Below are positions 1 to 9,064 of a stretch of 64,000 bases of DNA, piece after piece. The stretch comes from Debaryomyces hansenii CBS767 (Eukaryota; Ascomycota; Pichiomycetes; Serinales; Debaryomycetaceae). Numbering within the stretch: the first letter of the stretch is position 1; every line of letters begins with the position of its first letter. A program made the position numbers and the translations under genes. The stretch is taken from NCBI RefSeq assembly GCF_000006445.2, contig NC_006046.2, positions 1 through 64,000 on the forward strand, read 5' to 3'. The notes beneath the pieces were generated by a model, which saw only the letters and a list, made by a program, of their open reading frames with translations, had not been told where the DNA came from and searched no databases.

Positions 1-322
1 AAATCGGCTTTTTCCCCCTCCCCTTTTTTTTCCGCAATTTTGGGGGGGGGGGGGGGGGGGGGAAAAAGGGCAAAAAAAACCCCCCCCGGGGAATTTTAAA
101 CCCCCCTCTTGCCCCATTTCAGGGTGTGGGCAACTGGTTGGGGAAGGGGGGAATGGGGGGGGGGGCTTTTTCGTTATTTACCCCAACCGGGGGAAAAGGG
201 GGATTTGCTTCAAGGGGGATTAAGTTGGGAAACGCCAGGGGTTTTTCCAGTCCAGGCGTTTGAAAAACGACGGCCAAGGCCCAAACTTGAATGCTCGAGG
301 GGCCGCCCAGTGTGCTGAAAAG
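1..322. other. Residual cloning vector, adaptor and low-quality read
   Basis: This stretch is not yeast DNA. Homopolymer runs of G and C up to about 62 are typical of a failing Sanger read. From about 190 the text follows the lacZ-alpha region of pUC-type vectors: GATTAAGTTGGG, AACGCCAGGG, then the M13 forward primer core ACGACGGCCA with read errors. It is followed by a XhoI/NotI-like stretch and CCAGTGTGCTG + AAAAG, which matches the BstXI site and adaptor (CTGGAAAG) of pcDNA2.1/pCR-type vectors with one G missed. Yeast sequence starts at about 323. The apparent open frame at 109-318 is therefore spurious. Confidence 0.93.
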
Positions 323-459
323 AACAGGGAACAGTGATTATGACAGGTACTTCTAATGGTTGCGGTGGAATCGATGGAAGATACTTAAAAGATGGGGACC
401 TTGTAGAGGTTACTATTGATCAAATCGGAACACTCTCTCATAAGACTAAGTTTCTTTAA
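323..459 (+). pseudogene. 3' fragment of FAH-family hydrolase gene
   Basis: The last 45 codons plus stop of a fumarylacetoacetate-hydrolase-family gene, almost identical to the end of the intact gene at 34248-35117. The conserved TGTPNG loop reads TGTSNG here, and a K-to-R change follows. The 5' part is missing only because the cloned insert begins here at the vector adaptor. In the living genome the gene may be complete beyond the window, so pseudogene here means truncated by the contig end rather than proven dead. Confidence 0.85.
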
Positions 460-722
460 ATATTAAATTTAGAATGATTATTTATTTAGAATCATAATTT
501 ATAAGAATGCATCTCGTTGTCTTTTATAAAGTGTAAAGTGCTCTTGTTCTTTAATAATATACAGTACAACCTCTTTTATTTTATGTCACATGAGAGTAAG
601 TGAGGATATAAGAAAAGATGCTAGTTTCCTTAATAAAAACTTATGAGAATATTTAATTTATGTTATTGTAGTACCGGCCTGAGTGATAAGTCATCTACCA
701 GGTTTGACAACCTGGATCAACG
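323..722 (+). repeat. Segmental duplicate of 34981-35378
   Basis: The FAH gene end and its downstream region match 34981-35378 through the 3' flank, with scattered substitutions and short indels. Homology runs into the sequence TGGATCAAC that starts the family B kinase-fusion fragment at 35370, then stops abruptly near 722. The FAH gene and the adjoining family B fragment were therefore copied as one block, and the copy was later cut. From 723 to 925 I recognise nothing. Confidence 0.85.
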
Positions 723-925
723 CAAGAAAAACTCCACATATACCACCATTTCCAATTCGACATAGAGTGGACTTCGAGTCAATTTAACGGTAATTTTTGA
801 TGGATATAGTACGACCCAACTCCATTCCGTAGCAACGCAAGACCGATGAAGAAGCATACAGATTTTTCCTTACTTTTGAGTCTTCTTACCTCAACTTTTG
901 ATACTTCGTATGTGCTTGCTAATTT

Positions 926-1390
926 TCATAATCGTCCGGAATTGGTTTGACCGACAAATCTTGACCTTGACTTATTCATTCTCTCAACAGTTGCAAGCAT
1001 TGATCTGGATACTGCTTCTCTATCGTCATCTGCATATTTCGAATACCAGAAGCCAATAAAGTATACTTTCCCTCTCCAATATCGTATACTAAGTTGACTA
1101 ATACCTCCATGTATTATACAAGCTTCGTGAATTATTATTAGCTGATCTCGGACTTTTTTATACACCTCGCCACCTGTTTCATACTTTTCGCATTCTAATG
1201 CCAATGGTTTGGTTGATATAAGTATGAGAAAAGGTCGGATTACCTGATAATACATGCCAATATTGAAGAAACCAAACATACAACGCTGCTTGAAATAGGC
1301 TCGGTTGAACCTCTGCTATGGAAATAACTTTTCATACGCAGCCACTTCACTACCTTCCAAAATAGGTAGCTTTTTGACTTCAGCTGGGTA
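926..1390 (-). pseudogene. Decayed fragment of family A nuclease-kinase fusion
   Basis: Minus-strand translation aligns with the C-terminal kinase-like domain of the intact gene at 30676-32628. The catalytic loop equivalent of IIHGDIS reads IIHGGIS, losing the Asp. The FIDFGYS activation-loop start reads FIGFWYS, losing the DFG. A piece upstream at about 1355-1386 still encodes VKKLPIL, the strand that carries the nuclease-like Lys in the intact copy, so a large internal stretch between nuclease-like and kinase-like parts is deleted. It cannot encode an active kinase. Confidence 0.82.
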
Positions 1391-2165
1391 TAAGATCGAG
1401 CCAAAACCATCAATTATGTAAAACTTCACAAATCAGATGGCTTAAGCAGATTTGCAACCAAATATGTGTGCTCGGAAAGTAATATATAATTACTCTAAGA
1501 GATATGATTTTATGTTTGATAGGTTTTTTTTTTTTTGCCGCGTTTCACCTATGACTTTCACCTAGAAAAAAAAAAAAAGTTTCACTATGTTGAAAACACG
1601 AAAATCTTAAGTGCAATGAATAGATTAATATATAAACCCGCAACTATGTAAACCGTTTGTGTAATAAATTGAATTGGACTTATTTAATACACGCGAAATA
1701 CAAACAAATTCGCGAAAATCATTTACAACAAAAAGGCTCTTGATTATATAACAAGTGTCTTTATAGGGGAAATGGTGCATAACAAAGATGTGAGAAGGGA
1801 AGACGATAACTGGGAGTTGGTGAACATAAGGGGACGAAGAAACGTTTTTAATGGGGAGAAGATGGAATCGTTCCACGAAACAGACACTGGAGGGGCCTCT
1901 GAAGCTGAAACAGAAACCAGCGCCTGAGGGCGAGCTGGAGGCTAAGAAGATGGAGTCTGATTAGTCTCAGGGTTCCTGGACTCCGTCATCACCATACCAA
2001 AAACCTCCTCCATCGAGGGGAATTTATCAAGAAAAGATATTGAAAAAGCAAAAGGAATGAAAAAAAAAAATGAATAAGAAAAAGAAAAGGGAATGATATC
2101 TGCTATAAGCAGATAAGAAACAAAACCAAGGCAGAACTGGGAACTACACCCTCCTAAAAATAAGC
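1391..2165. other. Intergenic, holds dispersed repeat
   Basis: No recognised gene. It has T- and A-runs at about 1527-1578. A repeat at 1772-1955 matches 36082-36266, and 1960-2100 resembles 4286-4437. A 51-codon frame inside the first repeat is listed separately. Confidence 0.5.
1772..1927 (+). CDS. Short conserved reading frame, copy 1
   Basis: A 51-codon frame starting ATG GTG. It stays in frame with the start of the frame at 36065-36271: both share DVRREDDNW, LVNI and GRRNV, then a TD.GG stretch. The two DNA copies differ by a 3-base indel in the middle, which keeps the frame, and by many substitutions. That pattern hints at past selection for a small protein. This copy stops earlier (TGA at 1925) while the copy at 36 kb reads on. 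I do not recognise the product. It could equally be the decayed start of a larger subtelomeric gene. Confidence 0.3.
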   Translation: MVHNKDVRREDDNWELVNIRGRRNVFNGEKMESFHETDTGGASEAETETSA

Positions 2166-2640
2166 CTACATGCCGCTATGTAGACTATGTATCTGTATAT
2201 GACCCCTTTCCCGGATGATGGGGTCTTTGGAATTAGCCGACTTGTTATAGTTATAACAAAACCCAAACGTGGGGCCAAGATAGTACACTCCCCGATGTTC
2301 CTTGGAAGTGCCCTCCACCGACAATCTGTCGATCTCTGTTGACCGCTCCGGCAAGCACAGGATATGGAGGAGCGTGATGAGGATGCGACAACCTGGAATG
2401 CTCCTTCCGGAACAGGTCAATGTTGTTGTTATGGATCGTGAGCATGTGGTGCTTATATCGCGAATACAGCGGTACTCTCACTCATTCAGTAAACGAAACC
2501 ATACCATCGCTGAGCCGGGCGTTGTCAACGGAATAGTCCAATTCTTCACCGTTCGACACATTTTGAATGATCGCTTGTTCAAGATCGTACCGGTTGACCG
2601 CATTGATCACTTCTACTCTTTCCTAAAATAGGAGATTACC
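2166..2640 (-). pseudogene. Fragment of unrecognised subtelomeric family (F1)
   Basis: The minus strand holds two overlapping frames that together match the fragment at 22230-22500. Shared features are a YSVD motif, then a GM.SFTE motif, then YSR.KH, and finally LLHIL.LP near the 3' end of the match. In-frame stops and shifts occur at different places in the two copies, so both are relics. Its function is unknown. A link to the N-terminal part of fungal telomere-linked helicases is possible but not supported by any helicase motif here. Confidence 0.5.
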
Positions 2641-2659
2641 AATATTATCGTTCGATCTC

Positions 2660-3340
2660 AACGTCTACAAACAATCACCTGCCTTCACCAACAAATCCCC
2701 ACCCCTGGCCTTCCTATGTCGAGTACGTATGTAGCGGCCATACTTTTGAGGGAACTTTTGGAAGGCCACCGAGCGTGCCGAGTTTCGATTGATGTAGGGA
2801 TGGCGGCTCATTTCCCCAAACTTTCTTCGAATGATGCCGCAATCACACATGAAGCTACATAGGAGCCCCGGAAGCTGCATGCATTGGCGGCTGATGCGTC
2901 AGTGCCAGTGCTCAAGCCCCAGCACGCTCACCTCGCAGGAGGTTGGGCTGAAGCTGCTCGTCTTTGACCGCCAGCAACTCCATCACTTCACGGAACGACA
3001 GCATTTTCGACACGATGGCCTGGGCGTATTTCTCAAAGAACAGCAGTGGAATAATGTAGTTTTTGAGCGGGTCTCGGTGAACACCACGGCGAGTCCGATG
3101 TCCTAGTGCATGCCCAATCCGAGCGTGATACTGAAGTGGTAGTCGCTCATATCGTAGTCGATGGGCTTGGCCACCACCCACCGGTGCTCGTAACTGAACT
3201 CCGGGCCGTAAGTTTTCTCGTATTCTTCAGGCAGCATAGCGATTTTGTGCGCAGAGACAAAATAGTAAATCCTTGGCCGAGGATTTTCAAACAAATATAT
3301 AAAAAGCTTATCGAAAGTAGTGAAACACACAAACAATAAT
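2660..3340 (-). pseudogene. Broken unrecognised coding relic
   Basis: Three minus-strand frames (3336-3103, 3181-2912, 2880-2665) read like one protein interrupted by frameshifts. They include a Tyr-rich stretch with YEKTYGPEFSYEHRW, an ITLGLGM segment, and a helix-like stretch with FREVMELLAVKDEQ. GC content is clearly above the flanks, as in the F1 and zinc-finger families of this window, so it may be another part of the same large decayed gene. No catalytic motif is visible and I do not assign a function. Confidence 0.4.
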
Positions 3341-4789
3341 ACCGAAGATTAAAAGCCTTGAAAATACTTTCCCAACACAGTGGATTTAAATATCTTCCCC
3401 TTCCTATAATAATCAATAATATACATGAAAAAGGTGATTTAAAGTGAATAAGGCTAGTAATAGTATACCTCTGATATGTATGAGTCTATAACGCAGCATC
3501 TAGTTCTTAAATTTTAAGAGTAAATCTGGCAAAACAAAATATATGCGAAATGATTTAAACTATAATATCGGCAAGATATGAGAAGTTTCAACCCGAATCG
3601 GCCTCAAACGATATTCCGTTAGGTATATTAGATGCTTGCAGTAAAACTGTCCCATATATTAAATGCTCGTGGTAATGCATTACATAATTTCTAGGCAGCG
3701 AAGAATCTCTATACTTCAACTTCAATATGGTGGAACTCCCGGCATCGTAAAGAATATACAATTACAGAATTTCCCAACATTATCCAAACAATTACTTCAT
3801 TAAGGAATATAGGTTGATTAGAAAAAGCTTTGACAATTCTTATAGCAGAACCAATACAATTGCCCAAGATTTGATATCTCTTAGTGCCTTTCAGTGTTAA
3901 CCGAATTGTTCTGTCGATATTTCCGAGTGTATATGATGCTGAATTTTTTCATTTATTATTATTTTGTTTACTACTCCTTTTTTTTTTGATCTAATATTAC
4001 TATTATGCAATGGTACTCTAAAATGCAGTAATTATCATATTTCAGTTTCTGTATGCAAATTATACACTTCTTTGATATTCTCAGCAATTGAAGGGATAGG
4101 TTCTTTTCTCCGCTCACGAAAGATTAACATACAAGATATTAGCAACTTCAAAGGATATTTAAAAATAGAAGTAACCAGATTGTTAGACTATTGTTTAAGA
4201 ATATTCTAAGCTATAAATTGATTGTCGCTGAACTTAACAATCGTAAAGTTACGATACACACAAATAGAGTCTTATCAACAAGATCCGTCTCGGGGTTCTT
4301 GGACCCCGTCATCACCGTACCGTTCGAAAAACTCCTCGATCGAGGGGAAGTTATCATCAAGAACAGACATGTTTCTTTCGCGCTTTGCAAAAAAAAAAAA
4401 GAAAAGAAAAAAAGGGAATGAAATAAACTCGCTTTAAGAGGCGAGAGAATGCTGGCTTGATATCTCAGTTGCTGGCTGGACGCAGTCGTGCTGGCTCAGA
4501 AATTCAGAAGATCTGCTATCCAGTATAACCATTGACCGCCATAAATATAAAAAAAAAAGACAAAATGATTCGCACCCAAAACGGTAACTTGCAGCGCGCC
4601 GCATCAGTAGATTAATACTTAATTTTGACCCACCCAAAACAGCCATATCCAGCCATATGATCTATATCTACACCCTATACACAAAGAAAACCAATCCCAG
4701 ACCCACCACAGAACCGTAACACCCCATAAATCCTCGACTCTCGACACTACATCGAAAAAAGCGTCCCTGTTTGACTATGTATCCCGGCA
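3341..4789. other. Intergenic, mostly unrecognised
   Basis: AT-rich with only short random frames. Positions 4286-4437 repeat 1960-2100: both contain GGACcCCGTCATCACC-like text, then GATCGAGGGGAA, then an A-rich tract and AAGGGAATGA. From 4440 to 4789 I see nothing that I can assign. Confidence 0.5.
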
Positions 4790-4792
4790 AAG

Positions 4793-5090
4793 TTTGCAGC
4801 TTTTAATAATTTTTTGCACAAATAATTCGATAAATACTACAATTTTAAGTTTTACAAAACTTTTTTTCACATTAAGATACAGCACAAGCTGTTCTTCTTG
4901 GGGTGTGGATTGTACACAACACCGATGAGTAATAAAAAAACTAGCAGGTTAGAAGTCCCATATATCAGGTTATTACTTTTTTTTAGAGTGAGAATGTCCT
5001 TTATATAGACCGTTTTTTTTCCGTTCGGGTTGGAAATCTTTTGTTTTTTTAGTGTGAGGTGCGGGTTGTTTGTTTTTACATTATTTTTGT
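4793..5090 (+). repeat. About 300-bp dispersed repeat, copy 1
   Basis: Matches 55145-55440 in the same orientation over its whole length, with about one difference every ten bases plus small indels. Both begin TTTGCAGCTTTTAAT and include ACACCGATGAGTAATAAA and GCGGGTTGT near the end. Copy 2 runs straight into the TGTCGACTAC motif, copy 1 does not. No open frame is shared, so it appears non-coding. Confidence 0.85.
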
Positions 5091-5428
5091 ATGTATAAGG
5101 TGATTCAAAGGGTGATTCGTTTTGTCCTGCTTTCGCACTATGCTGCAAATAGTCATTTTTTAACGTTCACATGCATTTGCCCTCGACGATTAATGAGCTG
5201 CCCTTCAAAGATATCTAACTCTGCATTGTTTGTGACAAAAATGGAAGCATACTTGTTATCTATTGTTGAAATTCATTGAGTTTCTGTTTTAACGCTTGAT
5301 GGAAATCTACATAGTCTTAACATTCATTACAACACGTATGGGAATCATATATGAAATTGCAGATATATAATAGTCTAATGTTTTCTTTTTTTAGGTTTAA
5401 AACCTTTTATATTTAAACGGCTACTGAA

Positions 5429-5887
5429 CTATTTCGTCCCTATATCTTCGTATGATAATACTCCATCTTCAGAACATACTCCCCTACCATTATTAGGTAT
5501 TGCGTAATTACAAACACTATCTTTACGGAAATCGTGGCGTTGCCATGTGTTTAATTGCAAGAACTGAGCTCCACCATTATTCCATATTTTAGCCGTATCA
5601 CCTCCCAGAGACCCTGTATTCTCACACTCACCACTAGCAGACAAATCCATTTCCCAATTGATTGCTCCTTTGCATCTCTTCTTGCTGTGACCAATGATGT
5701 AATAAGTTGCCTCCTGCGCAGCAACCATGTTTACATAACCTCCTAGTAAGCCAAAATTTGATTGCAATATAAAAGTGGTTAGACTCCTACCTCCACTTGA
5801 GTGTGATGGTAGTGCCAAAATGACATTACAATAGTCTATGCACTTGGATACAACGTTAAAATATAACCGGAGGTTCTGATACGACAT
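5429..5887 (-). pseudogene. C-terminal part of secreted cysteine-containing (killer-toxin-like) protein
   Basis: A 152-codon minus-strand frame. Its middle has a hydrophobic, Gly/Ala-rich stretch followed by IGHS..RCKGAINW. This pattern (IG.S...CKG.I.W) recurs in the secreted precursor at 21076-21888 (IGSS..ECKGYIKW). After it come several Cys residues and a WNNGGAQF segment that parallels WNGGDF in the other gene. There is no signal peptide at this frame's start, so it is probably a 5'-truncated relic. The relation to yeast killer toxins is inferred only from layout. Confidence 0.4.
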
Positions 5888-6096
5888 CTGATTATCGGAC
5901 TTTAACTGGTATAAATATAATAGGTTCTGGACAAGATCTGATTAATTTGTACGAAGGTTATTCTCCTATTCATGGGCTTTTATTTCTGGAACGATTAAAT
6001 CGTGGTCCATTTTCCTGGTTATCTCTAGTTAAAAAGGATAAATATTTTTTAGTCCTTTGGGACTATTTAGATAGAACCGGGAATGGATGGTGCTAA
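5887..6096 (+). pseudogene. Orphan coding-like relic without start
   Basis: A 69-codon open frame with no ATG. Its composition is protein-like, with segments LYEGYSPIHGLLF, RGPFSWLSL and FLVLWDYLDR. It ends with TAA at 6094. It lies back to back with the minus-strand relic at 5429-5887. I do not recognise the family. An origin in a cytoplasmic plasmid, a retroelement or a mobile gene is possible but unsupported. Confidence 0.3.
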
Positions 6097-7050
6097 GTAT
6101 ATTATTATATATAACTTCCTAATTTATATTTCATTGAAGGTACAATATAAGGTTTAATCTTTTCAACTAAAATAGGCATAGAATCAAGATATATAATCAA
6201 GAAATCTAAAGAAAAGAGAATCTTTGATGTATCTAAGAAGAGAGAGAATTTGAAGTAAATACGTTAGAAGTAGAAGGGAATAATTTTTTGAAACCTTACG
6301 ACAATCATAGACCAGCGAGAAAATTAGAATTCAACCCAGTACCAAAAGTTCGGATTGATCAAATTCTATAGGTAGCTAAATTCGTTGACGCATAACTAGT
6401 GACTGGTAAGCTTATACGGCTGCCTAAGGCAGGAAATGAACCTACATATAAAGCATCTGTTATGACCATATAATCTACAATAGTAGAAACAAGTATAATA
6501 ATATACTAATAGCTAATATACCGAAAGTTAATAAGTTAAGAAAGTAAGAAGGCACTAATTGTGATATAATCATAATAAAAAAAGTAAAGATGGTAAAATC
6601 CTAATAATAAAACTCACACTCATGGGTTAAGTCTGATTTCAAATCAGTAGTTAGGGGTTCTATTTCCTAAATGTCTTTTTTGATCTCGACTATTTTTTTA
6701 TCTTGAATATCTATTCATATATATATATGACAGTGAACTATTTTTTTATTAAACCAAAATGTACACTCTTCAAGTGTAGGAATAATCAGACTTTGGTGAT
6801 CCAAATTGGATAAGTTAAATCGTCAACCCTAGAAATTTTTGAAATTCTCAAAATGTGGTCCTCCACCAGTAGATTTTTCAACCCTATGACTTCATGGATT
6901 TTCTTGAGGCTTTTCTAACTCTGTGTAGACAAATGAGAGATCATTGACATATTTTAGGAGATACGAATTGTGCGTCCCACACCATAACCCCACCATAAGT
7001 GGGCTTCAATATAAATTATGGCCTAAAGAATTACTTACTCTTCTGTTTAT
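6097..7050. other. AT-rich intergenic with decayed coding-like text
   Basis: A plus-strand stretch at about 6300-6480 translates with several stops into text such as VTGKLIRLPKAGNEP, suggesting an old coding remnant. At 6631-6672 a tRNA-like anticodon arm (TCTGA TTTCAAA TCAGT) and T arm (TAGGG GTTCTAT TTCCTA) occur without matching D and acceptor stems. Nothing else is recognised. Confidence 0.35.
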
Positions 7051-7088
7051 TATGGGAAAACCCCGCAATCTCCAAGTGCAGGTATAGT
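7051..7088 (+). repeat. Core repeat type B
   Basis: TATGGGAAAACC, CGCAATCTCCAAGTGCAGG and a terminal TATAGT identify this as a member of the type B family (other members at 20955, 23783, 49251, 55506, 61948). The left ACTAT box is replaced by TTTAT. Two TGTCGAGTACGTA motifs follow within 50 bases. Confidence 0.8.
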
Positions 7089-7105
7089 ACAACTCGAACA
7101 AGCAG

Positions 7106-7137
7106 TGTCGAGTACGTATCCCGTGTCGAGTACGTAA
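7106..7137 (+). repeat. Tandem TGTCGAGTACGTA motifs
   Basis: Two copies of TGTCGAGTACGTA, 18 bases apart. The motif family (TGTCGACTACTTAAC and variants) also occurs at 2717, 12228, 21010, 29625, 36314 and 55437, repeatedly near truncated repeats. Its role is unknown. Confidence 0.7.
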
Positions 7138-9064
7138 CCTCAAAAATAAAATAAGCTTTTATGCAATGGGGAGTGTTCTGCCCAATTACACAGCATAATC
7201 TTCAATAATATGACGCGAATATTTTGTGCGTAATATTACATAAGGTATTTTTATGTGTATTGACAATTTATTGTATCCTAAAAAGGTATATCACGAAGCC
7301 ATATGTGGAATAGTCTCAACTAGGACTACTATTTGTCTCGAGTAAGAAATCCTTGTTTTACTATTGTCCTTACTGGTAATACTCATAGGACTCACATCAT
7401 TATGTTTCTACATAAGTTTCACGCTCAATACTAATCGTACACTTGCTTAGAGAAGTATATACTCTTCTCCACATACTAGGTAACGTAAGATTAACTTTAT
7501 TAATTAAGATAGGCATTTTATCACCAAAAAAATCTGTGTTATTTCCTTTCTTCTACATTGTGGCCACAAGAACTTTTATTCTAATAGAGAAAACGTGTAC
7601 TATAATTCGTCATGCTATCACGCTTTTAGCAGATGGAAAATATAGGAGTAGTCAACAAAATGCGCCCGACAAAATTCGCGCATTTCGCAGATAGGACTTC
7701 ATTCACTATCACAATAAGAAAATGTAGGCAAGGAACCTATTTCTAATAATTATAAACAACAGCACCAAATAGCATCATCAAATTTGCTTTGTCAATTGTT
7801 TTATTTTTTACTTGTTGTCCTGTAGATTCATAGATTTTAATGAGCAAAATGATATAAAAACGACTAAAACCCAGAATTTGGTATATACAAATGATACTAT
7901 ACTCCTTATATTTTCTCTCATAAATAAATTTGTAATTTATTAAATACGGCCTTCTTAATATTTAATATCATAGATTCCTTTGACTCTGAAATACTTCTAG
8001 CATTAGATTTCGCATATTAGTTATTTTTTATGCATGTTTTCTCATCATTTGATAAATTGAAGAGTTAATATACAGTCATACATGCAGTTCCGATAAAGCT
8101 TTGTTACTGAAAACTAACCCCGAATTATCCGAGCAGCAAGAATTCCTATTACAGAGCAAATTTCTACGTGTACATGCATGCATAAATGATGACAAAATAA
8201 AAGTGCTTTTTATTGAAAGGTATGGAGAATAAAATGTTCCACATCCAAAAAAAACAATCACATTTCATTGATAAGGACTTACCAAAAACGATACAATTCG
8301 TCTTTCCGGATCTTAAATAAAGTTCTCAAGTTTTTTCTAAATAAATTAATGAGCAATTTCTCCTAATCTCTAGGACAGTTTCTCTTGGGCAGAATTTCCG
8401 GTTACTACAGAAAATTAAGGCTTTCATAGCTCTAAAAATAATATAAATTCGGTTATCATTATCTTAATAACCGGATTCATATGCCTCTGTTCATAATCTA
8501 GGCATTATTAGGTAATAATGTTTACAAATGTTCTTTATGGAAAGTTTTCGTAAAATCCTGCATAGTTAGATAATACCTCTTTCATGTTGTTCATACATCA
8601 TAAAAAAATACTCGTAATTACAACCGCGTATCTCTTAAACTAGCAGTCAAACATCAATTCTATATATGAAGTCAATATGATCAAGTCCTGAGGTCAATCT
8701 TAACGAATTATGCACTGGCAGTATGTGTCATCTTGCGTAGCTATCTTTAGTAAAAAATTGATGCTTAGGTATTTAATTAAAATTATAATTCTGAATATGT
8801 ATTATCAGAGTATGGCAATATCAATGCACATTGTTTAAACTTCTCCGCGAATATACAATGAACTTTAAATTTCGGAATTTAGAATAAGATTGGGGTTTAA
8901 TTTATGCGGTCGATCGAATAGCAGCACCATCTAATTGGGTAATTCCGTTACCATTACTGGAGAGAATAAAATGTGGCTAGAATTTAGGAAATCAAAAAGA
9001 ATTACTATAAATATAACTAGTATTCCTTAAATTTTACCTAAGTTTATTTTTCATTAATCAAGGT
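7138..9064. other. Long AT-rich upstream region of the cell-wall gene
   Basis: Nearly 1.9 kb without a recognisable gene. Short frames at 7443-7694 and 8076-8261 have no protein-like features. Long intergenic regions are usual ahead of yeast adhesin-type genes. A TATA-like TATAAATATAA at about 9006 lies some 55 bases before the ATG at 9065. Confidence 0.5.

Noticed and set aside
109..318. Open frame at the window start
   Set aside because: It lies entirely in vector and low-quality sequence.
2166..3340. Relics as a telomere-linked RecQ-type helicase
   Set aside because: No Walker or helicase motif is visible in any frame; kept as an unrecognised family.
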